From NCBI GenBank assembly GCA_050949725.1, contig JBMNGH010000011.1, forward strand, positions 328,770 to 392,769: a stretch of DNA of 64,000 nucleotides, written 5' to 3'. Below are positions 40,417-49,380 of this stretch, in pieces; position 1 is the stretch's first letter; every line of letters starts with the position of its first letter. The notes beneath the pieces are model-generated. The model had not been told where the DNA came from and did not search any database. It was given only the letters and a program-made list of their open reading frames with translations. The stretch is from JBMNGH01 sp050949725. Lineage in GTDB: Bacteria > Bacillota > Thermosediminibacteria > Thermosediminibacterales > Tepidanaerobacteraceae. The position numbers were made by a program, and so were the translations under genes.

Positions 40417-42059
40417 ATGAGTTTAAAAGGATTTTAAAAATATTCGTCGAATTAAATAGCAATCTGGATAATAACGGAGGTACAATCAATGAATCGGGAG
40501 GATTTGCGAAAAATCTAACAGATTCTTTAAATGTTTTAGCTAGAATAACCGGAGGCTATGCAACTGTAACTGATAAAGATGGAGTGCGACTAAAAACTGT
40601 TGACTCGTCGGGGCAAGAAATAGAATCTTTAAAAGGTGTGGTATTTGGACTGGCTAAAAAGGCAGCCCAAATGGATAGAGCTATAAGCGGTATGTCTCAA
40701 CTGGAAGAAGGGGCGGAGTCCTGGTGCTTGCCCTTAGGGGAATATGTCCTAGCCTGCAGCAATATAGAAAGGGTTAGACGAAACAATGATTTAAGATTAT
40801 CTTTGATCGAGTCTTTGCCCTTTATAGCGAGAGTAGCTGGTGGTGAGGCAGTAGTTTTCGACAGTCAAGGCAAAAGAATAGCTACTGTTGATTCTAAAGG
40901 CAATATAGATAAAGATAATTTAGGTTTGTTAAGCAAGGCTTCTAAAGAAGCCATGGCTACCCAAAAACCCGTTATCGGTGAGTCCTCCTCTGTAAGTGGT
41001 GCAATGGCTGTGAGAATTCCCATTACTAAGGAGTTTGGATTCGGCTTTAATAATGAGGAAATGGTGCGAAGGAGCAATATACTTGTCGATGAAGTAAGGA
41101 AGCATCAGACAGCTAAATATACCTTTTCAGATATTATAGGTGAAAGTGAGGAAATGAAAAAAATAAAGGAGCAGTCAAAATTAGCGGCCAAGTCCAATTC
41201 AAATGTCTTGATTTATGGTGAAACTGGGACAGGAAAGGAATTATTTGCCCATGCAATACACAATGCCAGCCCGCGATATGACAAACCTTTTGTAGCAATC
41301 AATTCTGCAGCTTTACCTCCTAGCCTAATTGAAAGTCAACTGTTCGGATATGAAAGTGGTGCCTTTACAGGTGCCAAAAAGGGGGGTAACCCCGGTGTGT
41401 TTGAACAGGCTAATGGGGGCACCTTATTTTTAGACGAAATCAGCGAGATGGATATAGAATTGCAAGCCAAACTCTTAAGGGTTCTCCAGGAGAGGGAGGT
41501 AACTCGTTTGGGAGGCAAAAAGGTTATCCCCCTTGATGTTCGAGTTACAGCATCCACAAATAAACCATTAGATAGCCTTGTAAAAGAGGGAAAATTTAGA
41601 CAAGATTTATTTTTCCGCTTAAATGTATTCGATATAAAACTGCTGCCATTGCGCCAGATCAGAGATGACATACCCCTGATAGCCGGTGAAATAATTAAAA
41701 AGATGAACATAGCCTTCGGGAAGTTCGTAAAGGGAATAGATGAGGATGCCATGAAGAAGCTTGTACAATATGATTGGCCTGGAAATGTAAGGGAACTGGC
41801 TAACTGTATCGAGAAAGCTTTTAATATCATAGGAAATGAGGAATATATAAGCAAGGACCATTTGAGTTTTTTATTTAAGACAGAAGGTCTAGTGGATACA
41901 AGACAAGGGCTTTCAGCAATACTGGCGGAATATGAAAAAAAAGTAATTGAAGAGGCTTTAGAACTTACACAGGGAAAAAGAGTGGAAGCAGCAAAATTGC
42001 TCGGAATTAGCACAACTACTCTTTGGAGGAGGATTAAGGAATTAAACATAAAAAAATAA
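40417..42059 (+). CDS. Sigma-54-dependent transcriptional activator of the nicotinate cluster (start region frameshifted)
   Basis: The central AAA+ domain has Walker A GETGTGKE and the sigma-54 contact loop ESGAFTGA. The C-terminus is a Fis-type helix-turn-helix (RVEAAKLLGISTTTLWRRIK). An N-terminal domain of about 170 residues, with a repeated ARITGG/ARVAGG pattern, probably senses a pathway compound. The best start is ATG 40417 behind AAGGAGT, but that frame stops after six codons. Adding one A to the AAAA at 40425-40428 joins it to the long open frame, which is otherwise open from 40413 without a good start. The first start inside the unbroken frame is GTG 40584, which would remove 55 residues. 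The gene stands directly before the sigma-54 promoter of the catabolic operon and is its obvious regulator. Confidence 0.85.
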
Positions 42060-42065
42060 GCAACA

Positions 42066-42108
42066 TTTCATTTTTGAAACCCATTGCGAAACTGAAATAC
42101 CCCAGTTT
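42066..42108 (+). promoter_or_regulatory. Candidate activator-binding sites (UAS)
   Basis: Two inverted repeats lie 105-150 bp before the sigma-54 promoter: TTTCA-tttt-TGAAA (42066-42079) and AAACTG-N8-CAGTTT (42089-42108). The position is right for enhancer sites of the adjacent activator. They also sit just after its stop codon. Confidence 0.45.
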
Positions 42109-42132
42109 AACAAAAAAATGCAGACCTTGACA

Positions 42133-42189
42133 ATCCCCAAGATAACATTTCATTATTGCAATGTTATCTTAGGGATTTTTGTTTTTTGA
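42133..42189 (+). terminator. Terminator after the sigma-54 regulator
   Basis: AAGATAACATT and AATGTTATCTT form a perfect 11-bp stem, extended by ATCCC/GGGAT, followed by TTTTTGTTTTTT. Confidence 0.9.
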
Positions 42190-42213
42190 CCCCTGTTTTA
42201 GAAAGATTATCAA

Positions 42214-42229
42214 TGGCACAAAACTTGCA
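42214..42229 (+). promoter_or_regulatory. Sigma-54 promoter of the nicotinate operon
   Basis: TGGCAC-N5-TTGCA matches the -24/-12 consensus, with GG and GC exactly 10 nt apart. It starts 88 nt before hgd. Confidence 0.85.
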
Positions 42230-42301
42230 ACTATAAGTTATGTTAAATGTGCAATAATACATTGTTATTATTAATTAAAAAGTCAATTATTGGAGGTAAA
42301 A

Positions 42302-43195
42302 ATGAAGATAGGTTTTATTGGTTTAGGTGTAATGGGAAAACGTATGGCAAAGCGTATTTTTGAAGCAGGCTATAAAATTAAGGTTTTCGACGTAATGGAA
42401 CCTGTACTGAATGAGTTCAAAAAACTTGGCGTTGAAACCGGAGAAAGCCCCGGCAATGTGGCAGTAGATGCTGATGTAGTTTTCATGTCCTTGCCTAACT
42501 CACGGATCGTTACAAATGTGGTATTAGGAGAAGATGGTATCCTCCCTAAAGCAAGACCTGGCACTATAATCGTCGACCTAAGCAGTATTACTCCCAAGGC
42601 TATTCGAGATATTTATAAAAAAACGAGCTCTAAAGGAGTGGAAGTATTAGATGCACCGGTAAGCGGTGGCTCGGCAGGGGCCGAAGCCGGAACTTTGACG
42701 ATTATGGTGGGAGGTAAAAAAGAAGTATTTGAAAAGGTTGAACCAATACTGAAGGTAATAGGTAAAACTATTTACCATGTAGGTGAAATAGGAGCAGGGG
42801 ATACTATAAAGCTCGTAAATAATCTTTTGCTAGGTGCAAACATGGTGGCTGTTGCGGAAGCCTTAGCTCTCGGTGTTAAAGCCGGTCTAGATCCCCAAGT
42901 GATGTTTGAAGTGATAACAAACAGTTCAGGAAATTCGTACGCATTAAAAGCAAAGTATCCTAATTTCATTTCCAAGGGCAATTTCGAACCCGGTTTCATG
43001 ATTGATTTGCAATACAAAGACTTGGAGTTGGCAGTAGAAACCGCAAAGGATTTGGGTATACCTCTTATCATGGGGAATATAGCACAGCAAATGTTTGATA
43101 TAGCTAAGGCAGAAGGGCTTGGCCAAAAAGACATTTCTTCGGTGATAAATCTCTATGAAAAATGGTCGGGTATTGCTGTAAGGAAGGAGGTATAA
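42302..43195 (+). CDS. hgd: 2-(hydroxymethyl)glutarate dehydrogenase
   Basis: The 297-aa protein is of the beta-hydroxyacid dehydrogenase family: NAD motif IGFIGLGVMGKRMAK, substrate motif DAPVSGGSAGAEAGTLTIM, and the catalytic Lys in IKLVNNLLLGAN. The family covers 3-hydroxyisobutyrate and tartronate semialdehyde reductases too. The assignment to reduction of (S)-2-formylglutarate with NADH rests on its place as the first gene of the nicotinate cluster. ATG 42302 is chosen because of TGGAGGTAAAA; translation is coupled to hmd by close spacing. Confidence 0.88.
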   Translation: MKIGFIGLGVMGKRMAKRIFEAGYKIKVFDVMEPVLNEFKKLGVETGESPGNVAVDADVVFMSLPNSRIVTNVVLGEDGILPKARPGTIIVDLSSITPKAIRDIYKKTSSKGVEVLDAPVSGGSAGAEAGTLTIMVGGKKEVFEKVEPILKVIGKTIYHVGEIGAGDTIKLVNNLLLGANMVAVAEALALGVKAGLDPQVMFEVITNSSGNSYALKAKYPNFISKGNFEPGFMIDLQYKDLELAVETAKDLGIPLIMGNIAQQMFDIAKAEGLGQKDISSVINLYEKWSGIAVRKEV

Positions 43196-43196
43196 T

Positions 43197-44606
43197 GTGG
43201 ACAACCTAAAAAACATTATCGAAGAGAAGATCCCACTTACCATAGGAGAAGTAATAGAAATTGCCGAAAAAACCGATTCAAATCCAGTAGATGTAATAAT
43301 TGCAGAAGGGCAAATACAGACCGGTAAGACAGAGGCACAGGTTCTAGACGATGTTTTAAGCCAGTTTGAACACAATTTGAAAGCTATTGAAATAGGTACC
43401 ACAAGCGGTGAAAGTTTGTTGTTCGGTAGGGTAGGAGCCGAGCTTTTGGCGATCGAGGGTCCTAAGATAATAGAAGATGAGTTTGTAGATAAAGCGCTTG
43501 TTTATACATTAGCCGCTCAGGTAGGCAACCATACAATAGGCTTGAGGCCATGCGCCGGCACAGGCGATCCATGTCCCTATACAGGTTTTATAAAAGCCAT
43601 GATGGATAGCGGTTATAGCAAAGAGCAAATTGCCCGGACAGCCAGCTTGATTTTAAAGATCGGTTCCGTTTTTAGGGTAGGAAAAGTATCTACCGGATGT
43701 AATATGGAAGGATTTGGGGCAGGTGCTTGTGCAATTTCTGCAGCTTATGTCTACCTAAAAGGTGGAACTCCGAGGGATATGGAAAGGGCAATGGTCTTGG
43801 CATTATCTCCTACAATTGCGGTTCCTTGCACGCCAAGAGTTATGGTGCCAGGATTATGCGCCACCCATATCGGTGGGGCCATACTGGTAGGGGTTTTAGC
43901 AGCAAGCCTGGCTGTAAAGACAAAAATTGAAGTCAATGTACCTATAGATGTTATGGTGTCGATGGCGGCGGAAATTCACCGTATCTCTGCTAAAGAAATA
44001 GTCCCATCAGTAGTCAAATTTATGGAGCCGTTTTTCAAAACAAATTCGATGGTTGAAGAGCTTATAGATGAAGATATTGAGGCGAGAGAAAAGGCCAGGA
44101 AAAATGAGACTAAAGAAGAGGCGAAAAATATATCGAAAAAACTCGTTTCAAATGCCAGGCCCATTACTGAAACATTAGGAGAGGCAGTTGTTGGCGGTAG
44201 CAGTCAGGCAGTAGGTTCTCCGACAAATGCAGCTCGAATTGCCCATTTTTTATCCAAGGGCAATATTAAGAAAGTAAAGGTAGAGCTGTATCCCGAACTT
44301 TTTGCAAGGCGGGGAATAAATATCCCGGGCATATTGATGGGAGCTGTATTTGGTTCTTCCACCGCAGATTATGAGATGTATGACAAAGTTATGGATATGG
44401 TTAAGGAAAAAGGTATTGAAGTTGAGATTTTGGAAACTCAGGAATTTCAGGTGCAAAGAATCACAATAACTACAGATGATATATCCTCTTCAGTAGATGC
44501 TTTAAACAGGGGTGGAGGGCGGTTAGTAATAAGAGATGCCAGCCCTTCTAAAGAAGAGGCAATAAAAATAGCAGAAAAATTAGGTATAGTAGTTGTAAAT
44601 CCTTGA
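43197..44606 (+). CDS. hmd: 2-(hydroxymethyl)glutarate dehydratase, serine-dehydratase-like [4Fe-4S] enzyme
   Basis: The 469-aa protein resembles the alpha chain of iron-sulfur L-serine dehydratases. Likely cluster cysteines are in LRPCAGTGDPCP, STGCNMEGFGAG and VPCTPRVM. The last 130 residues add a second domain similar to the serine-dehydratase beta/ACT-like part (VKVELYPELFARRG). In the E. barkeri pathway the homologue is predicted to dehydrate hydroxymethylglutarate to 2-methyleneglutarate. GTG 43197 follows AAGGAGG and lies 1 nt after the hgd stop. Confidence 0.85.
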   Translation: MDNLKNIIEEKIPLTIGEVIEIAEKTDSNPVDVIIAEGQIQTGKTEAQVLDDVLSQFEHNLKAIEIGTTSGESLLFGRVGAELLAIEGPKIIEDEFVDKALVYTLAAQVGNHTIGLRPCAGTGDPCPYTGFIKAMMDSGYSKEQIARTASLILKIGSVFRVGKVSTGCNMEGFGAGACAISAAYVYLKGGTPRDMERAMVLALSPTIAVPCTPRVMVPGLCATHIGGAILVGVLAASLAVKTKIEVNVPIDVMVSMAAEIHRISAKEIVPSVVKFMEPFFKTNSMVEELIDEDIEAREKARKNETKEEAKNISKKLVSNARPITETLGEAVVGGSSQAVGSPTNAARIAHFLSKGNIKKVKVELYPELFARRGINIPGILMGAVFGSSTADYEMYDKVMDMVKEKGIEVEILETQEFQVQRITITTDDISSSVDALNRGGGRLVIRDASPSKEEAIKIAEKLGIVVVNP

Positions 44607-44613
44607 GAAGGCG

Positions 44614-45816
44614 GTGATAGAATTGAATATAATCGAGCAAATTATAGCAGATAAGGCCAAAGTATCTTCGGTAAAAGCTAAAGATGAAATAACGGTGCCG
44701 GTAGATCTAGTAATGGCCCATGATGTTACAGGACCAATGGCCATTGAGCAATTTTATAAAATCGGAGCTGCTAAAGTTTTTGACAAGGAAAAAGTAGTAT
44801 TCGTCATAGACCATAATATACCTTGTTCTACCGTTGACTCGCGACTGCAACATAACAGCTTAAAAAAGTTTCAAAAGGAAATGGGTATAAAACTTTACCA
44901 TCAAGGTGATGGCGTAATTCACCAACTAGTAGCTGAAGAAGGCTTATACAAAAAAGGAGATATTGTTGTGGGAGCAGACTCTCACACATGCACCGCCGGA
45001 GCCTTTGGAGCCATAGCCATTCCTGTAGGAGCCACTGAAATGGCAGCAGTGATGGCTCTGGGGACTATAGATATAGAGGTTCCTCAAACCTTTTTAATCG
45101 AGGTGGAGGGCTCTTTGAATCCTGGGGTTTACGCTAAGGATGTCATTCTCTATATAATCGCTAAATTTGGAACTGGCGGTTTTACCGATAAGGCAATAAT
45201 CTTTGGTGGCGATACCATTCGAAGAATGTCCTTTGATGAAAAAATGACCATTTCCAACATGGCTATAGAAATGGGGGCCATGATGGGCTATGTTGATCAA
45301 GGTGATGAAATTGGAAAAGTGGAAGAAACTTTCAGAATAGAAGCATCGGAAATAGAACCACAAGTGGCTTGTCCTTATTCTCCCGGGAATGGAAAGCCTG
45401 TTAGAGAAGTTGAAGGGACACCGATAACTCAGGTTGTCATAGGAAGCTGCACTAACGGCAGGTTATCTGATATGGAAATTGCCGCCAAAGTACTAGAGGG
45501 TAAGAAAATATCCGATGCGGTTACAATGATAGTAGTTCCCGCATCAAAAAGAATTATCCAGAAAATGGGTGAAAAAGGCCTTACGAAGATTTTCCGGGAT
45601 GCAGGCGCTATTGTTGTGAATCCGGGATGCGGTCCGTGCTTTGGTGCTCATCAAGGCCTTTTAAGTGAAGATGATGTGGCATTATCTACTACCAACAGAA
45701 ACTTTCCCGGGCGTATGGGACATAAAAACGCTAAGGTATATCTTGCTTCGCCAAGGACGGCAGCGGAAAGTGCCGTGGCAGGATATATAGTAAATTCGGA
45801 AAGCCGTTTGCCGTAG
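44614..45816 (+). CDS. dmdA: Dimethylmaleate hydratase large subunit
   Basis: The 400-aa protein is of the aconitase / isopropylmalate isomerase large-subunit type. Cluster cysteines are in IGSCTNG and NPGCGPC, with ADSHTCTAG in the active site. Alone it could be called LeuC, but no leuA/B is present and it stands between hmd and mgm. With dmdB it hydrates dimethylmaleate to (2R,3S)-2,3-dimethylmalate. GTG 44614 or TTG 44623 are possible starts; GGCGGTGAT fits the second. Confidence 0.85.
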   Translation: MIELNIIEQIIADKAKVSSVKAKDEITVPVDLVMAHDVTGPMAIEQFYKIGAAKVFDKEKVVFVIDHNIPCSTVDSRLQHNSLKKFQKEMGIKLYHQGDGVIHQLVAEEGLYKKGDIVVGADSHTCTAGAFGAIAIPVGATEMAAVMALGTIDIEVPQTFLIEVEGSLNPGVYAKDVILYIIAKFGTGGFTDKAIIFGGDTIRRMSFDEKMTISNMAIEMGAMMGYVDQGDEIGKVEETFRIEASEIEPQVACPYSPGNGKPVREVEGTPITQVVIGSCTNGRLSDMEIAAKVLEGKKISDAVTMIVVPASKRIIQKMGEKGLTKIFRDAGAIVVNPGCGPCFGAHQGLLSEDDVALSTTNRNFPGRMGHKNAKVYLASPRTAAESAVAGYIVNSESRLP

Positions 45817-45828
45817 GAGGGGATTGAT

Positions 45829-46365
45829 TTGACAAATGTTAAAGGTCGGGTATTTTTCCTCGGAGATGATGTAGATACGGATCAGATTTTGCCTGGTTAT
45901 GCTATGTCGGTTCCAGCTTCACAGCTAGGGCAGTATGCATTAAAAGGAAGTTCGATTCCGGATTTTGTGGAGAAGGTTAAACCCGGAGACGTGATTATTG
46001 CAGGCAAAAATTTTGGATGCGGTTCCAGCCGTGAACAAGCTCCTGAGGCTTTAAAGCAAGCAGGAGTTGGCGCAATTGTAGCTAGCTCATTTGCTATGAT
46101 ATTCAGAAAAAATTCTATAAATATTGGATTGCCAATTATTACATCTGGATATATAGATGAAATGAAAAAAGATATTTCGGAGGGAGACTTAGTTGAAGTA
46201 GATATAGAGTCAGGGAAGCTACTGCACGTTAAAACAGGTAAGACTTATGAACTGAAAAAGTTATCCCATCAGGCTTTGGCAACTATTAAGGCCGGAGGTC
46301 TTATAAATCGAGTAAGGAAGATATTGCGTGAGAGAGGTGAACTTGTTGACTGTAAAGCGACCTAA
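45829..46365 (+). CDS. dmdB: Dimethylmaleate hydratase small subunit
   Basis: The 178-aa swivelling domain of the aconitase family contains GDDVDTDQILPGYAM and GKNFGCGSSREQAPEAL, which carry substrate-binding residues. It has the usual small-subunit length (about 165-180 aa). TTG 45829 follows AGGAGGGG. It overlaps the start of mgm by 20 nt, so the genes are coupled. Confidence 0.86.
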   Translation: MTNVKGRVFFLGDDVDTDQILPGYAMSVPASQLGQYALKGSSIPDFVEKVKPGDVIIAGKNFGCGSSREQAPEALKQAGVGAIVASSFAMIFRKNSINIGLPIITSGYIDEMKKDISEGDLVEVDIESGKLLHVKTGKTYELKKLSHQALATIKAGGLINRVRKILRERGELVDCKAT

Positions 46366-48205
46366 TACAGAGAGAATAATTAAGGAAGATATGGAACGGA
46401 TAAAAGCATATGAGAAAGCTTTTGGCGTCAAGATGCCCTATTTAGACGATAAAGGTAATGTGCAAGGGCTACCCGAACCATATCCTCGAGAAGTTAACGG
46501 TGTTGTAAGAAGTGGATATAGGTTAACTGAGCTGGGGAGAAAAGCCCTTAAAGAAGAGATTCCCATAATGAATCCCATACTAGGCAGAAATACTGCCGAA
46601 GAAACTTATAACCAATCAAAACATATGTACGACATGGCAGAAAAACTTGGAACAACACTATTTCACTTTGTTCACTCAGAAGCAACCCGTCATATAGACC
46701 CTTTAGATGGTATCGAACTGATCGAACAATCTAGAGGAAAGGGCGGGATTACACCTCAAGGGGAGCGAGAATTTGTAAAACTAGGAGGGGGCTCAAAGCA
46801 TCCCTTGAGAATTAACGCCACCGGTGATACACCCCACTTGTCCATATTAAATGCATTTATAGCGGGTTTCGACGGAACCGATATCGGCCCCGTAATTCAC
46901 GTGCATTTTGGAGGGAGGGGCATTCACGATTATAAAACAAAGGTTACTAATTCATTTAAGGCTATCCAAATATGCGCGGAGCACAATATATTTGTTCAGC
47001 TAGATTCTCACAAGCACCTCAATAATATTGGGGGAACTGACGGCATGGCCCTTGCCATGTGTTTGCTTGCCGAGGGTTTGGCAGTCTTAGGAGGGCTCAA
47101 CAGGGCTCTAAGTTGTATACAGATGAATGTAGCTGGTATCAACTTATTGGCAGATTTAGCACTAATGAAGGCTTTTAGAGAAATGATATGGAGCGAATTT
47201 ATTGTCGTCGTCCCTGAAACTTTCCAAAATCCTCCTCCTGACTTAATAGCGGAACAAGCCCATTTTGCAAGAATGGCAATAAGTGCAAAATTAGGAGGGG
47301 CTAATTTCTACAGGCCAAAAGCTGCCGAATCGGTAGGAATACCTACTGGGGAATCAATGGCAAAAGCCATTTGGGCTACTATGGACGTGTTCAATAACAC
47401 TTACAAAATAGATATAGAAAACGATTACATCACACAGTGCAAAAAGGAAATAAAGGAAGAGACTTTGGCGGTGTTGACAGCAGCTTTGGGCGAATCAACC
47501 ATGTTAAAAGCTGAACAGATAAATGAGGACTTTTGGAAAAGGTATACCCCCGAAGAGCTTATCGATATGATAGTTAAAGCCGGTAAAAGTGGTATATTAG
47601 ATGCTCCAAGGGCCGGGGGATGGGATCTCAAAAGGTTTGTGAAAACTCGCAGGGATAGGGATGGGATCAGGAGATATATACCGGGCTTTACTCCCCTGGG
47701 AGTTGACAGCAAATATATGCCTGTTACAAAAGAAAAGGTAGAAGTGCTACCGGATCCACCAATAACAAAAAAACACAAAGTTGTCCTTGCAACGGTCGGG
47801 GCAGATGCACATGTAGTCGGTATTAATCAGGTTCGTGAAGCTATCAGTCAAGCAGGTTACGAAGTCATATTTTTAAGAGGTATGAATTTGCCTGAAACCG
47901 TAGCAGAAGTAGCTGCTGAGTCGAAAGCCAGCGTAGTGGGGCTCAGCAACCTTTTAGGCCTCGGTGTTACATTGTTCCCAAGAGTTCATCAGCGGTTGAA
48001 GGAATTGGGAATCAGGGATGAGGTAATTTTGGTGGCAGGTGGTAGGATAGCCGAAAAGGAAGAAGACCATAAAAAATATGAAGATAAGATCAAAAATGAA
48101 GGCGTGGACTTTTTGGGAATAGACGGATTTTTCGGGCCAGGATCGAAGCTGGATGATATAGTGGCCTGGATCGATGGAAAGATAAAGGAAAAGTTCAATG
48201 AGTAG
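46346..48205 (+). CDS. mgm: 2-methyleneglutarate mutase (adenosylcobalamin-dependent)
   Basis: The enzyme rearranges the carbon skeleton of 2-methyleneglutarate to (R)-3-methylitaconate by a radical mechanism. The 619-aa protein has an N-terminal TIM-barrel domain of the methylmalonyl-CoA/glutamate mutase class (residues about 60-450). The C-terminal B12-binding domain has GADAHVVG with the Co-ligating His, GLSNLLGLG, and VAGGRI. The length equals the E. barkeri enzyme (about 616 aa) and is unlike glutamate mutase, whose B12 domain is a separate small subunit. TTG 46346 follows AGAGAGGTG. The MutL-like gene two positions downstream probably serves this enzyme. Confidence 0.92.
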   Translation: MTVKRPNTERIIKEDMERIKAYEKAFGVKMPYLDDKGNVQGLPEPYPREVNGVVRSGYRLTELGRKALKEEIPIMNPILGRNTAEETYNQSKHMYDMAEKLGTTLFHFVHSEATRHIDPLDGIELIEQSRGKGGITPQGEREFVKLGGGSKHPLRINATGDTPHLSILNAFIAGFDGTDIGPVIHVHFGGRGIHDYKTKVTNSFKAIQICAEHNIFVQLDSHKHLNNIGGTDGMALAMCLLAEGLAVLGGLNRALSCIQMNVAGINLLADLALMKAFREMIWSEFIVVVPETFQNPPPDLIAEQAHFARMAISAKLGGANFYRPKAAESVGIPTGESMAKAIWATMDVFNNTYKIDIENDYITQCKKEIKEETLAVLTAALGESTMLKAEQINEDFWKRYTPEELIDMIVKAGKSGILDAPRAGGWDLKRFVKTRRDRDGIRRYIPGFTPLGVDSKYMPVTKEKVEVLPDPPITKKHKVVLATVGADAHVVGINQVREAISQAGYEVIFLRGMNLPETVAEVAAESKASVVGLSNLLGLGVTLFPRVHQRLKELGIRDEVILVAGGRIAEKEEDHKKYEDKIKNEGVDFLGIDGFFGPGSKLDDIVAWIDGKIKEKFNE

Positions 48206-48220
48206 AGAGGGGGGCTTTCT

Positions 48221-49375
48221 TTGGAACAGATAAAAATCAGAACCGTGATAATGAGGGCGGGGACGAGTAAAGGCATATTCCTAAGGGAGGAAGATCTTCC
48301 GAAAGATAAAACCGAGAGAGATAAAGTAATTCTGAGGATATTTGGAAGTCCGGACGTAAGGCAAATCGATGGCTTGGGGGGAGCAGATCCCTTGACGAGC
48401 AAAGTGGCAATTATCGGTTCTCCTTCAAGACCTGATGCTGACGTAGACTATACTTTTGGGCAAGTATCATATGTAGCACCTACTATTGATTACTCGGGCA
48501 ATTGCGGGAATATATCCTCAGGCGTTGCTCCATTTGCCGTAGATGAGGGCCTCGTCAAGGTTGAAGAACCGTACACTACAGTGAGAGTTCATAACACAAA
48601 TACCAATTCAATTTTGATACAAAAAGTGCAAGTAGTAAACGGAAAAGCTAAGGTGCTTGGCGACTACAAAATTGATGGAGTGCCGGGAACGGGAGCTGAA
48701 ATTTCCATCGATTTTTCTCAAACAGCCGGGTCAAAAACCGGAAAGCTTTTGCCGACGGGAAATGTGAAGGACAAAATGCAGATAGGGGATATAGGTGAAC
48801 TGGAAGTGTCTATAGTAGATGCTGCCAACCCCATGGCATTTGTCAAAGCAAAAGATCTAGGCCTTAGTGGCATAGAAACACCTGAAGAAATCGACAGCAA
48901 TCAAGAAATGCTGCGGATTTTAGAAGAAATCCGGGCAAAGGCTGCTGAGAAATTCGGCATGGTAGATGATTGGACACAAGCTACAAAAAAATCCCCTGCA
49001 TTTCCCATGATAGCTTTTGTATCTCCTGCTTCAGATTATAAAGATTTTACAACAGGCAAGAAGATCAGTGAAAATGATATTGATTTTGTCTCCCGCTTGA
49101 TGTTCATGCAAATAATGCATAAGACTTATGCAGGTACCGGCACAATCTGCACCGGTGCAGCAGCGAGGATCGAAGGTACTGTAGTGAACGAAGTAATGCT
49201 GGAAAAGGAAAGGGGCAAGAGTTCTGTTCTCAGAATAGGCCACCCTGCCGGCATTATAACCATCGATGTGGAAGCTGATAAAGAAGGGGGAAGCTGGGTA
49301 CTTAAAAAAGCAGCCATCAGCAGGACAGCAAGAAGGATTATGGATGGATACTGCTATATTCCCAAAGAAGGGTGA
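48221..49375 (+). CDS. mii: 3-methylitaconate delta-isomerase (PrpF family)
   Basis: The 384-aa protein of the PrpF family has a diaminopimelate-epimerase-like double fold. It begins VIMRAGTSKGIFLREEDLP and has YSGNCGNISSGVAPFA, the conserved proton-transfer region with its Cys, plus GHPAGII near the end. It converts 3-methylitaconate to dimethylmaleate. TTG 48221 is the likely start. It ends inside the ribosome-binding region of the next gene. Confidence 0.88.
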   Translation: MEQIKIRTVIMRAGTSKGIFLREEDLPKDKTERDKVILRIFGSPDVRQIDGLGGADPLTSKVAIIGSPSRPDADVDYTFGQVSYVAPTIDYSGNCGNISSGVAPFAVDEGLVKVEEPYTTVRVHNTNTNSILIQKVQVVNGKAKVLGDYKIDGVPGTGAEISIDFSQTAGSKTGKLLPTGNVKDKMQIGDIGELEVSIVDAANPMAFVKAKDLGLSGIETPEEIDSNQEMLRILEEIRAKAAEKFGMVDDWTQATKKSPAFPMIAFVSPASDYKDFTTGKKISENDIDFVSRLMFMQIMHKTYAGTGTICTGAAARIEGTVVNEVMLEKERGKSSVLRIGHPAGIITIDVEADKEGGSWVLKKAAISRTARRIMDGYCYIPKEG

Positions 49376-49380
49376 TATAT

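Noticed and set aside
44614..46365. LeuCD (leucine biosynthesis)
   Set aside because: Sequence type would allow it, but there are no other leu genes and the pair is embedded in the nicotinate cluster, where DmdAB is required.
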